From Sphingomonas glaciei (GTDB taxonomy: Bacteria; Pseudomonadota; Alphaproteobacteria; Sphingomonadales; Sphingomonadaceae), in the NCBI RefSeq assembly GCF_023380025.1, contig NZ_CP097253.1:744001-808000 (forward strand): a DNA stretch of 64,000 bases, in the 5' to 3' direction. Both the position numbers and the translations under genes were made by a program. Under the pieces are notes generated by a model. That model did no database searches and had not been told where the DNA came from. It saw only the letters and a program-made list of their open reading frames with translations. Shown one piece after another: positions 24,696 through 33,420 of the stretch (its first letter is position 1; the number at the start of each line of letters is the position of its first letter).

Positions 24696-25976
24696 ATGGT
24701 TTCCCTCCATCACCCCTCCCCGCTCGGCACCGGGCCCCGTCCCGGCGCGCGTGAAACGATCGCGCTGCTGGCCGCGCTGATGGCGCTGAATGCCGTCGCG
24801 ATCGATTCGATGATCCCGGCGCTGGAGGATATCGCCAGTCACCTCGGCGTGACCGACGAGAACCGCCGCCAGCTGGTGCTGATCGTCTACACCCTCGGGT
24901 TCGGCGTCGGGCAATTGTTCTGGGGTCCGCTGGCCGACCGCTTCGGGCGCAAGCCGATGCTGACCATCGGTATCTCCATCTACGTCGTGTTCGCCTTCCT
25001 CTGCTCGGCCGCGCCGACGTTCGAGATCCTGATCCTCGCCCGCGTGTTCCAGGGCGCCGCCGCCGCCGCGACCCGGGTGATCGTGCTGGCGATGGTGCGC
25101 GACCTGTTCGAGGGCGAGGCAATGGCCCGGGTGATGAGCCTCGTGGCGATGGTGTTCATGGTCATTCCCGTGATGGCGCCGAGCATCGGCCAACTGATCC
25201 TGACCGTCGGCCCGTGGCAGGCGATCTTCTGGGCGCTGGGGCTGTTCGGCATCGTGGTCGGCCTGTGGGCCTTTCTGCGCATCCCCGAGACGCTGAAGGA
25301 CGAGCACCGCCGGACGCTTGGCCTCGGCGACCTGCTGGAGGGCGCCCGCGCGGTGGTTACCGATCGCCAGTCGCTCGGCTACACGCTGGCCCAGACCGCG
25401 CTCTTCTCCGGCCTCATCGCCTATATCGCCTCGATCCAGCAGATCGTGTTCGACGTCTTCCGCCGGCCCGAGCTGATCGGCCTCGTGTTCGGCGCGGTGG
25501 CGGCCCCGATGGCGCTGGCAAGCTTCACCAACAGCAAGCTGGTCGGACGCTACGGGCTGCGGCGGGTGGCGCATACCGGCACGGTGGCGTTCGCCTTGTT
25601 CGCGCTCGGCCACGCCGCCGTGGCCACCTTCGGCGGCGAGGACCTGATCGGCTTCGTGATCGGGCAGGCGCTGGTGCTCGCCAGCTTCTCCTTCTGCGCG
25701 GCCAACATGAACACGCTGGCGATGGAGCGCATGGCGCCCCAGGCGGGCATGGCCTCGTCGATCCAAGGCGTGGTCAGCACCGTGCTCGCCGCGCTGGCCG
25801 GCTTTGCCATCGGGCAGGCATTCAACGGGACCCAGATCCCCTATCTGTGGGGCCTCGCGATCTGCGGCGTGACCGGCATCACGCTCGTACTGCTTACCGA
25901 CCCGCGCCGCCTGTTCGAGCGGTTGCAGCCCGCGCGTGATCCAGCAGAGCGCGGCCCAGCGCATCAAGCTGGCTGA
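24696..25976 (+). CDS. Bcr/CflA-family MFS multidrug exporter
   Basis: 426 residues with twelve hydrophobic helices. The family hallmarks are the helix 1 sequence ALMALNAVAIDSMIPAL, the loop 2-3 motif GPLADRFGRKPML, and motif C-like LARVFQGAAAAATRVIV in helix 4. Members export drugs and small metabolites (chloramphenicol, bicyclomycin, sulfonamides, sometimes cysteine) against protons. ATG 24696 is 13 bases after the HAD stop. Its last 83 bases overlap the convergent HPr-kinase-like gene. Confidence 0.9.
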   Translation: MVSLHHPSPLGTGPRPGARETIALLAALMALNAVAIDSMIPALEDIASHLGVTDENRRQLVLIVYTLGFGVGQLFWGPLADRFGRKPMLTIGISIYVVFAFLCSAAPTFEILILARVFQGAAAAATRVIVLAMVRDLFEGEAMARVMSLVAMVFMVIPVMAPSIGQLILTVGPWQAIFWALGLFGIVVGLWAFLRIPETLKDEHRRTLGLGDLLEGARAVVTDRQSLGYTLAQTALFSGLIAYIASIQQIVFDVFRRPELIGLVFGAVAAPMALASFTNSKLVGRYGLRRVAHTGTVAFALFALGHAAVATFGGEDLIGFVIGQALVLASFSFCAANMNTLAMERMAPQAGMASSIQGVVSTVLAALAGFAIGQAFNGTQIPYLWGLAICGVTGITLVLLTDPRRLFERLQPARDPAERGPAHQAG

Positions 25977-26775
25977 GGTCGCGCGGGCGTTCGAGGCTGA
26001 AGACCGGGACCGACGCGGCAATCCGCGCCACTGCCTGCCAGTGTCCGGCCGCGCCGCCGACCTGCTCGACATAACCGCCGCGATAAGTGTGGTCGAACAG
26101 CGCTTCGGCAGCCGCCGCGCCGCCCAGCCGGCGGATGCCGATGCCCGGCCCGTCGCCCAGCACATAGACGCAGCCCAGCGGCAGTTCTTCGATTTCATGG
26201 CCGCTGAGCGCGACCGGCACGTCCCATTTGTCGAAGTCGGGATCGACGTAGCTGGGTTCGAGGCCGTCGCTGCCCAGCCCGAAGGTATCGAGCGACTGAC
26301 GCCACAACCGCACGCGCGGCGGTCCGGGAAGTGCGACCATGCCCTCGTCGGTCGGCTTGAGGGCGATCACATCGTCCCCGACCAGCCCAAGGCCCAGCCG
26401 CGAGAACCAGGCGGCGAGCGTCGATTTGCCCGCTCCCGTCGCACCGGCGACCGCGATCGCCATGCCGTCCAGCGCGACGGCGTTGGCGTGGAGCGGGAAC
26501 AGCCCGCATTGATGGAGCAGCAGACCCATTGCGCTGCCGAGCAGGAACAGCCGCACATTGCGCTCGGGAATGCCGGGAAGCGCGTCGACGACGATCTCCC
26601 GCCCGTCGCGCACCGCGAAAGAGCCTGCCTTGGGTATGACGAGGTCGGCCTCCGGCCCCACCGTCCCGCGGCGGATGGTGACGTCGATCGGCGATCCGTC
26701 CGGTGCATCGACCAATCCCGGCAGGGGCAATTCGCTGGCGATGGTGAGGCCGAACAGCCGGACCAGGCTCACCAT
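25894..26775 (-). CDS. HPr serine-kinase-like protein
   Basis: 293 residues. The P-loop is AVAGATGAGKSTLAAWF near residue 115, and a capping-box sequence GLVGDDVIALKP follows, as in the C-terminal domain of HPr kinase/phosphorylase. The N-terminal domain of true HprK is absent and replaced by a divergent region, so HPr is not necessarily its target. Such stand-alone HprK-like proteins are found with nucleotidyltransferases of the NTP_transf_5 type and PqqD-like proteins near polysaccharide, exosortase or RiPP loci. Here the nucleotidyltransferase gene diverges from it over 47 bases. The 3' end overlaps the MFS gene by 83 bases. Confidence 0.8.
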   Translation of the reverse strand: MVSLVRLFGLTIASELPLPGLVDAPDGSPIDVTIRRGTVGPEADLVIPKAGSFAVRDGREIVVDALPGIPERNVRLFLLGSAMGLLLHQCGLFPLHANAVALDGMAIAVAGATGAGKSTLAAWFSRLGLGLVGDDVIALKPTDEGMVALPGPPRVRLWRQSLDTFGLGSDGLEPSYVDPDFDKWDVPVALSGHEIEELPLGCVYVLGDGPGIGIRRLGGAAAAEALFDHTYRGGYVEQVGGAAGHWQAVARIAASVPVFSLERPRDLSQLDALGRALLDHARAATARTGGAGR

Positions 26776-26822
26776 GCCCGGCTCCGGTGGCTTTCGCCCG
26801 CGCCGCCGCTAAGGACAATGGG

Positions 26823-27860
26823 ATGGAGCCGATGCTCGTCCTTCTTGCCGATTGCTGCCGCCCGGGGCTGAGCGACGGCGATCTTGCCGTGCTCGGCCCC
26901 CGGCTGGCCGCCGCGGACGGTTCCCGGTTGGCCTTGCTGGCGAGGCGCCACCGCGTCGAAGGGTTGGTATGGAAGACGTTGACCCGGGCCGGGATCGTGC
27001 CGCTTGGCGCCCAGCCGATTGGCGCCGCAGCGCGGCGGATCGCGGCGGACGGGCTCGCGATGGTGATCGAGAGCGGGCGCGTTCATCATGCCTTCGCCCA
27101 GGCGTCGCTGCCGCACCTGTTCGTCAAGGGCCAGACGCTGGGCGCGCTGGCGTGGGGCGATCCCCTGGTCAAGCAGCAACTCGACATCGACCTGCTGGTG
27201 CCGCCGACCGCGATCGGCAAGGCGGGGCGGCTGCTCGACGCGCTGGGCTATGTGCAGCAGGTACCCGATCCATCGGTCGATCCGGTCGACTGGCACCGCG
27301 CGCGCAAGGAAAGCCAGTGGCGCAGCGACGACGGCATCCTGCTCGACCTGCACAGCCGCCTCGGCGATCACCCGTCGCTGCTGCCGAGCGCGGTCGCGAC
27401 GGTCAGCCCGCTGATGGTGGAGGTGCGCGGCGGGCTCAAGCTGCCGACGCTGCCCGAGCGGTTGCTGCTGCCCTATCTGGCAGTGCACGGCGCCTCGAGC
27501 GCCTGGTTTCGGCTCAAGTGGCTGGCCGACTTTGCCGCGCTCGTGGCGCGCACCCCGCCCGAACAATTGGCGGCGATCGCCGACGGGGCGCCGCGGCTGG
27601 GCGCCGGACGCACGATGGCGGCCGGGTTGATCCTCGCCAACCGGTTGCTCGGCACCAGGCTGCCCGAAGAGCTCGAGGGCGACGGCGCGACGATGCGGCT
27701 GGTCAGCATCGCGCTGGGGGCGATCGGCGATCCGGGCGAGCCCACCGCGCGGCGCTTCGGGACGATCCCGATCCACCGGTCGCAACTGCTGATGGTGCCG
27801 GGATCGCATTATTTCCTCAGCGAGCTGACGCGAAAGTTCGGGATGCTGCTTACCCGTTGA
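26823..27860 (+). CDS. Nucleotidyltransferase-family protein (NTP_transf_5 type)
   Basis: 345 residues from ATG 26823, which has AAGGA seven bases upstream; an in-frame GTG at 26787 is an alternative. The core is LPHLFVKGQTLGALAWGDP followed by KQQLDIDLLVPP, in which DID is the metal-binding pair of a polymerase-beta-like nucleotidyltransferase. No acceptor is known for the family. It is the only rightward gene at the left edge of the exopolysaccharide locus, diverging from the HprK-like gene, and its stop overlaps the convergent ligase gene by 11 bases. Confidence 0.82.
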   Translation: MEPMLVLLADCCRPGLSDGDLAVLGPRLAAADGSRLALLARRHRVEGLVWKTLTRAGIVPLGAQPIGAAARRIAADGLAMVIESGRVHHAFAQASLPHLFVKGQTLGALAWGDPLVKQQLDIDLLVPPTAIGKAGRLLDALGYVQQVPDPSVDPVDWHRARKESQWRSDDGILLDLHSRLGDHPSLLPSAVATVSPLMVEVRGGLKLPTLPERLLLPYLAVHGASSAWFRLKWLADFAALVARTPPEQLAAIADGAPRLGAGRTMAAGLILANRLLGTRLPEELEGDGATMRLVSIALGAIGDPGEPTARRFGTIPIHRSQLLMVPGSHYFLSELTRKFGMLLTR

Positions 27861-29229
27861 GCGGACCATCGTCGTCCAAAGTCACGTGGCGCGGTGCCCG
27901 GTCCTGCCCGCGCGAGGAAGAGCGGCTTCCACCCGAATGGCTGCGCGGTTCGGCCATGAAGGCGAGCGACAGCGCGAACACCGCCTGGATCGCGGCATCG
28001 CGGAGCGGATAGTCGACCAGGCTGTGCGCCAGGATGGCACCCGAGGCGACGGTTGCCGCCAGCGCGATGAGGTCGGGCGTGGGGGCACGCCACAGGCGGA
28101 CCGCCCGTGTGGCCCACCACAACAGCAAGGCCCCGAGCAGCAGCGCGCCGGGCAGCCCGGTCTCGAGGATCCATTCCAGCGGGTCGCTGTGCGCATGGTT
28201 GATGAAGTAGGAATCGACCAGTGCGGGGTTTTCGTACAGCCGGTAATAGGCCTGGAAGCTGCCCAGCCCGGTTCCCGCCGGGAAGGTGTCGCCGATCGCG
28301 GCAAGGGTGATGCGGTAGATATCGGAGCGGGTGGCGAGCGAGGTGGCGTTGCTCCCGGCCTCGGTCAGCACACCGACCCCGACCATAGCCGCCAGCATCA
28401 GCAGGACCGCCAGCCCGGCCAGCCGCCGCGGCACCTTGCCGGTTCCGGGCAAGGCCACCGCAAAACTGGCGAGCCCGACCGGCAGCAGCAGGCCGAGCCC
28501 CGCCATCGATCCGTTGAGGACGATTCCGAGCAGGATCACCGCCATCGCGCCCAGCGCGATCACAATCCGTCCCAGCGCCGCCGACTGCCGCTTGCGGCCT
28601 TCCCCCTGCTGCTGGCCGATCAGCGCGGCGAGGAACGGCAGGGTGGCGAGCAGCAGGGTCGCCTGGTGGTTGCTGTTGGCGAATAGTCCCGTCGCCCGAT
28701 TGGTGTTGTAATTGGCGAACAGGTAAGGCCCGCCCTGGCTGAGCTGGACCGCGCCGAGCAGGACCGACAGGCAGGTTCCGACGACCAGCGCCGCCACCGC
28801 CCAGCGCGAACGATAGGCGCCGAGCACCACCACGGCCGCGATCAGTCCCAACGGTACCGCGAGCAGCGGAAGGATCGACAGGGTTTGCGCCGGAGCAAGC
28901 GACAGGGGCAGCCACGGCAGCGGCTCGCCACGCAGGACGAAGCCTTCCACCGCCGGCGCGCGGCCAGGCAGAAGGCTCCACCATTGCGGGGGTAGCGGGA
29001 TCAGCTGGAGCAGCACCAGCGCGAACCACAGCCCGCCCAGCCACAGCAGCAGGCGACCGGCGCTGGTCGGATGGCTGCGGCGGCTCGACAGCAGGGCCCA
29101 GGCGATCAGCGCCAGTCCGCCCAATTGCAGGATGAAGTTGCGCCAGATGCCCTGAGGACTGCCGCCGAGCAGCAGGCAGGCGAGCAGGAATAGCGGGACG
29201 GCGAGGTGGCGAAGGGAAGTGCTGCTCAT
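27850..29229 (-). CDS. O-antigen ligase / Wzy-type polymerase family protein
   Basis: 459 residues with about eleven hydrophobic helices. The large periplasmic loop between residues about 300 and 370 contains the Wzy_C-type pattern GDTFPAGTGLGSFQAYY and NHAHSDPLEWILETGLPG. It would join or polymerise exopolysaccharide repeat units on the periplasmic side of the inner membrane. ATG 29229 overlaps the stop of the TPR protein gene (ATGA). It is the last gene of the leftward exopolysaccharide operon. Polymerase versus ligase cannot be decided. Confidence 0.87.
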   Translation of the reverse strand: MSSTSLRHLAVPLFLLACLLLGGSPQGIWRNFILQLGGLALIAWALLSSRRSHPTSAGRLLLWLGGLWFALVLLQLIPLPPQWWSLLPGRAPAVEGFVLRGEPLPWLPLSLAPAQTLSILPLLAVPLGLIAAVVVLGAYRSRWAVAALVVGTCLSVLLGAVQLSQGGPYLFANYNTNRATGLFANSNHQATLLLATLPFLAALIGQQQGEGRKRQSAALGRIVIALGAMAVILLGIVLNGSMAGLGLLLPVGLASFAVALPGTGKVPRRLAGLAVLLMLAAMVGVGVLTEAGSNATSLATRSDIYRITLAAIGDTFPAGTGLGSFQAYYRLYENPALVDSYFINHAHSDPLEWILETGLPGALLLGALLLWWATRAVRLWRAPTPDLIALAATVASGAILAHSLVDYPLRDAAIQAVFALSLAFMAEPRSHSGGSRSSSRGQDRAPRHVTLDDDGPLNG

Positions 29230-30416
29230 CGCGCGGCCACCATCGGAGCGAGGACGACCCGCGTCAGCTCGGCCGAGGTGGTCTTCGGGAACTCGCCCAG
29301 GCGCCCCCATAATGCCACGCGCTGCGCCGGACAGTCGGCGGGAACGTCGAGCATTTGCGTGCTCGCCGGGGCGCCGACCGGCCAGGTAGCGAGCGCTCGC
29401 CCGCCCTGAAGGCAGGTTACGCGCCATTCGAACGTTTCAGGCGGAGGCGAGCCGGCGAACTGCGCCTGAAAGCGGTAGCGGCCCGCCGGCAACAGCAGCA
29501 GATGGTCGGCCAGCGAAGCGTCGGCACGGCCGTAGAAGACCAGCCGCAACGGGCCGCCAGTGACCGGTTCGACCACCCCGTCCGACCCGGCGGGAAAGCG
29601 CCACGACAAGGGCCCGGCATCGTCGCCTGCGGCCCACGGCGTCAATGCCGTCCCGCCGCCGCTGATCCGAGCGGCGGCGAGCAAGGCGCGGGCCCCGCCG
29701 ACATCGCCGCCGGCAAGTTGCCGCTCGAAGGCGTTGCGGAACCACTCCTCGCCGCTGTCCCCGCGGCCGGTCAGCAGGCGCAGCGACGTCGCGGCCGACG
29801 GGTCCTGCGCCAGCCTCGTCATCACCGACTGGCGAAGCGCCCGATCGGTCTGCAGCATCGGGCGCACGTCGGCGATCCTGGCGGGATCGCGTAGATAGAC
29901 GGCGAGCGCGGCCGCGAAGGGTTCGGCACCGCCGCCGCGGATCCGCCGACCGAGCACCGCGACGTGGCTCAAGGCATCCCCTACCCGCTGCTCGCGAACG
30001 TAGAGGTCGGCCAGCAGGAAGTGCGCGGCGGACGAACGCGGTTCGCGGCGGAGGGCCGCCTTCAGCAATTTCTCGCCCCCCTGGCGATCGCCGGCGGCGA
30101 GGCGCGCGGTCGCGGCGACCAGCAGGGGATCGACCGCAAGCGGATCGGCACGGCCGACGCTGCGGATGCGCTCGAGCGCCTCCTGGTCCGGCGCCTTGCC
30201 TTCGCGGGCTGCGGTACCGATGCTGGCGAGGGCGAGGGTCGCCTGCGGGACGGGATGCGAGGGCCACAGGGTGTGGGCGGCCGCCGGGCGGCGCTCACCT
30301 TCGGCGGCAATGAACGCCGAGCGGCCGGCCTGGACCGCCAGCAGCAGCACGGCCGCGACGCCCAGCCACGCCAGCGGTGATCGCCGTGCCGGTCCGGCCG
30401 CCTCCCCTCCCCGCAT
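29226..30416 (-). CDS. Membrane-anchored TPR-like protein of the exopolysaccharide operon
   Basis: 396 residues. One N-terminal transmembrane segment (SPLAWLGVAAVLLLAVQAGR) is followed by Ala-rich helical repeats resembling TPRs (for example AGDRQGGEKLLKAALRREPR then SSAAHFLLADLYVREQRVG). The last 130 residues look like a beta-rich domain (LLLPAGRYRFQAQFAGSPPP). It is likely periplasmic and could organise the polymerase and Wzc. The start ATG overlaps the wzc stop (TGATG) and the stop overlaps the ligase start (ATGA), so all three are coupled. Confidence 0.78.
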   Translation of the reverse strand: MRGGEAAGPARRSPLAWLGVAAVLLLAVQAGRSAFIAAEGERRPAAAHTLWPSHPVPQATLALASIGTAAREGKAPDQEALERIRSVGRADPLAVDPLLVAATARLAAGDRQGGEKLLKAALRREPRSSAAHFLLADLYVREQRVGDALSHVAVLGRRIRGGGAEPFAAALAVYLRDPARIADVRPMLQTDRALRQSVMTRLAQDPSAATSLRLLTGRGDSGEEWFRNAFERQLAGGDVGGARALLAAARISGGGTALTPWAAGDDAGPLSWRFPAGSDGVVEPVTGGPLRLVFYGRADASLADHLLLLPAGRYRFQAQFAGSPPPETFEWRVTCLQGGRALATWPVGAPASTQMLDVPADCPAQRVALWGRLGEFPKTTSAELTRVVLAPMVAAR

Positions 30417-32623
30417 CAACCTTCCTGGTGATGGGGGATAAGGGCGATCCGCTCGCGCTTGTCGGCAAGTTCGCCGTAGCGGTAGTTGTAATAGCTGTAG
30501 TTGCCGTTGGTCTCGCTGGCCTTGGTCAGCAGACCGCCGATCAGGTGGGCACCCGACGCTTCAAGGTTGTTTAGCGCTTCGGCCGCCTGACGGGTCCGGG
30601 TGCGGCCGCTTTCGACCACGAACAGCACGTTGCGGCAGGTGTGCGCGATGAGCGGCGCATCGGCGAGACCCATCACCGGCGGCGAATCGACCAGCACCAT
30701 CTGGAAGTGCAGTAACGCCTCCTCGATGATCATTCCGAAGCGCGCGGTGGCGAGCAGATCGGCGGGGTTGGGCGGCAACGTCCCGCACGGCAGCAGCGAC
30801 AGATTGTCGAACTGGGTTGGGGCGACATGGCCCAGCAATTCCTCCTCGTTGGTGAGGAGCTTGGTCAGCCCGATCTCGTCATTGGCGGCGCGGAACGCCG
30901 GCTTGCGAAGGTCGGCATCGATCAGCAGCACGTTGACGCCGCGGCGGGCGAAGTTTTGCGCCAGCGCCAGAACCGACGACGACTTGCCCTCGGCCGGCGA
31001 GGTCGAGGTCACCATCATCACCCGCGGCGCGCCATGTTCAGTGGTGAAGCGAAGCGCGGCGGAAGTGGCGCTATAGGCCTCGGACACCAGCGACCCCGGA
31101 TCCTTGAGATCTTCGACGAAATCGCCCTTGGTCTGCCGCCGGGGGATCTGGCCGATGCAGGCGAGACCGAGCTTGGAGCGCATGTCGTCGCGGGTACGGA
31201 TGGTGTCGCGCAGCAGGTCGAGCCCGACCGCGGCGCCCAGCCCCCCAATCAGGCCAAGCGCGAGGCCGGCCAGCAGGTTGCGGGGAAGGTTCGGCTTGAA
31301 CGGCGCGCCCGCGGGCTCGGCCCGGTCGACGATCGAGATCGGCGACGTGCCGATGCCCCCGGCGACTCCGATCTCCTTGTAGCGGCCGAGCAGGGCGTCG
31401 TAGAGGCTGCGATTGGTGTCGACCTCGCGCTGCAGGATGCCATAACGGACGCTTCGGCCACGCAGGTCGAGCACCTGGCCCTTCAGGGAATTGACCCGCG
31501 CCTGGAGCGCCCGTTCAGCCGCGGCCGCACCGCGATATTCGGCGGCCAGCGTGTTGTTGACACCGGCGCTGGCCTGCGCCCCTTCGCGCGCGATCTGCTG
31601 GTTGAGCTCGGCGATGCGTTCGCGCAGGCTGATCATCTCGGGATGGTCAGGCTGAAGCGAGGCGCGCTTTTCGCTATATTCGGCTTCGACCTGGGCGCGG
31701 CTGGCGCGCAGGGCCTGGGTCGAGGTCGTGACCGCGCTGCCCGGACCCGACGCCGCGGAGGCACGATAGGCGCCCTCGGCCGCGACCCGCCGTGCTGTCG
31801 CCTGGGCCAAAGCGGCGTTGATCGCGGAGAGGCTGTCGCCCTGCAGCGAATTGCCCGCCTCGGGCGAGCCCGAACTGCCTTGCCCGGCGCCGCCGAGCGT
31901 GATGATTCCTTCGGCCTGGGCATAGCGGGCCAGCGACTGCTCGCTGCGCTCGAGGTCGCCGCGGGTCTTGGAGATTTGCCGCTCGAGGAACTGGCGGGCG
32001 TAGGCCGAGCTTTCGAAGCGGCGCTGCAGGCCGGCATTGATGAAGCTGTCCGCCACGCCGTTGGCGATGGTCGCGGCGAGCTGCGGGTCGGGCGAGGTAT
32101 AGGAGTAGCGGATCAGCGTGCCTTCTTCGGGCATGGTGACGCTGAGCCCGCCGGCGACGGCGCTCGTGGCACGCGCCAGCCGGTCCTGCAGCGAGCCTTC
32201 GGTGCCGGCGACGGCCGGATTGGCGGCAAGGTTCAGGTCCTGCGCGGTGCGCTCGGCAACGGCGCGGCTTTGCAGCAGGCCGACCTGCGTCGCGATGAAG
32301 TCCCAGCTTTGAAGGGACTGGCTTTGCGAATCGTCCTTTGCGAGCACCTGCACCTGCGGCGGGTTGACCTCCAGGGTCGCCACCGCCCGATAGAGCGGAG
32401 TCGTCAGCATCGTGATGACGATCGCGCCCGCCACCCCCAGCACCATTGCGGCAAGGATCAGCCAGCGCCATTCGCGGACGATGCGAAGCAGGCTCGCGAA
32501 GTCGAGCTGGTTGTGCCCCACGGCACTGCGGGCGCGGCTGCCCGGGGCCGCGGGGCCAGGCGGAAATTGGCCAGGGGCGGCCGGGAGGCGCCCATTGGAA
32601 CTGAAGGCAAGATCACGATTCAA
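30416..32623 (-). CDS. Wzc-like tyrosine autokinase / chain-length regulator
   Basis: 735 residues. A Wzz domain has flanking helices WLILAAMVLGVAGAIVITML and NLLAGLALGLIGGLGAAVGL, with a coiled-coil periplasmic part between. The C-terminal BY-kinase has Walker A STSPAEGKSSS, Walker A' LLIDADLRKP and Walker B MVLVDSPPVMG. The tail carries a tyrosine cluster (NGNYSYYNYRYGEL) that is autophosphorylated in this family. With the Wza-like protein encoded just upstream it forms the export machine for the polysaccharide. No low-molecular-weight tyrosine phosphatase gene accompanies it; a PPP-type phosphatase is encoded upstream. Confidence 0.94.
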   Translation of the reverse strand: MNRDLAFSSNGRLPAAPGQFPPGPAAPGSRARSAVGHNQLDFASLLRIVREWRWLILAAMVLGVAGAIVITMLTTPLYRAVATLEVNPPQVQVLAKDDSQSQSLQSWDFIATQVGLLQSRAVAERTAQDLNLAANPAVAGTEGSLQDRLARATSAVAGGLSVTMPEEGTLIRYSYTSPDPQLAATIANGVADSFINAGLQRRFESSAYARQFLERQISKTRGDLERSEQSLARYAQAEGIITLGGAGQGSSGSPEAGNSLQGDSLSAINAALAQATARRVAAEGAYRASAASGPGSAVTTSTQALRASRAQVEAEYSEKRASLQPDHPEMISLRERIAELNQQIAREGAQASAGVNNTLAAEYRGAAAAERALQARVNSLKGQVLDLRGRSVRYGILQREVDTNRSLYDALLGRYKEIGVAGGIGTSPISIVDRAEPAGAPFKPNLPRNLLAGLALGLIGGLGAAVGLDLLRDTIRTRDDMRSKLGLACIGQIPRRQTKGDFVEDLKDPGSLVSEAYSATSAALRFTTEHGAPRVMMVTSTSPAEGKSSSVLALAQNFARRGVNVLLIDADLRKPAFRAANDEIGLTKLLTNEEELLGHVAPTQFDNLSLLPCGTLPPNPADLLATARFGMIIEEALLHFQMVLVDSPPVMGLADAPLIAHTCRNVLFVVESGRTRTRQAAEALNNLEASGAHLIGGLLTKASETNGNYSYYNYRYGELADKRERIALIPHHQEG

Positions 32624-32660
32624 GATTGCGGCTCCTTCGCGGCAGCACGACCCCGTTGGG

Positions 32661-33356
32661 TCAGAACGGCCGGAAAATGGAGAGGATCGGGATGTTGCTG
32701 AGGATCCGCTTCTGCGTTTCCTTCACGCCCGACCCGTCGACCACGACGATGTCGCCCGCATAGATGGCCGGATCGGCGGCTTGCCCGCGGCGGATCTGCT
32801 GGAGGTCGAAGGCCGCCGCCTGGCGCTGGCCCGATACGGTACGGAACACCGCCACCCGGCGCAGATTGGCGTCCTCCGACGCGCCACCCGACAGCGCGAT
32901 CGCCTGCAGCAGCGTCAGTGGGCCGTTGATCGGATAGGACCCGCTCGACTTGACCGCGCCATCGACGGTGACCGCGCGGCGGGTCGACGACTTGACTCCG
33001 ACCGCGACGTCCGGATTGACGAGGTACTTCTTGCCATAGGCGGCAGTAATCTTCTGATCGAGCTGGGCGGTCGTCAGGTCCACCGCCTCGACCGATCCGA
33101 TCAGCGGCATGCTGATCCGGCCGGTCAGGTCGACCTCGTAATCGCCCGACAGGTCCTTCTGACGGAATACGCTCACCGACACCGTGTCGAGCGGCGCGAT
33201 CTTGTAATTTTCCTCGAGACTGAGGGCGCGCGGCTGGTCGGGCGGCGCAAGCGTTACGTTGTACGGGATCGGCCCACCCGGCTTGTCGGCGCAGGCGCTG
33301 AGCGCCAGGGCAAGAGAGCCGGCCGCAAACACGGGCAATTTCAACGTCAAACGCAT
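32661..33356 (-). CDS. Polysaccharide export lipoprotein, Wza/OtnA family
   Basis: 231 residues. A lipoprotein signal ends in the lipobox LALSAC at about residue 22. The Poly_export domain reads YKIAPLDTVSVSVFRQKDLSGDYEV (shown in part by YKIAPLDTVSVSVFRQKDLS), followed by SLBB-type repeats (VAVGVKSSTRRAVTVDGAVK). It would form the outer-membrane channel through which the polymer leaves. It sits directly upstream of wzc in the operon; ATG 33356. Confidence 0.93.
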   Translation of the reverse strand: MRLTLKLPVFAAGSLALALSACADKPGGPIPYNVTLAPPDQPRALSLEENYKIAPLDTVSVSVFRQKDLSGDYEVDLTGRISMPLIGSVEAVDLTTAQLDQKITAAYGKKYLVNPDVAVGVKSSTRRAVTVDGAVKSSGSYPINGPLTLLQAIALSGGASEDANLRRVAVFRTVSGQRQAAAFDLQQIRRGQAADPAIYAGDIVVVDGSGVKETQKRILSNIPILSIFRPF

Positions 33357-33420
33357 GTTCGGACCTTTGTTACTCCAAACTCGCCATGACCTTAAAGCAT
33401 CGCCCCGGCAAGCAACAGGC

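Noticed and set aside
24339..26198. A 619-codon minus-strand frame opposite the MFS exporter
   Set aside because: His/Arg/Gln-rich shadow of the exporter; no recognisable motif, and the exporter has typical helices.
30827..32701. A 624-codon plus-strand frame opposite wzc
   Set aside because: The minus strand encodes a complete BY-kinase with all Walker motifs; the opposite frame shows no family resemblance.
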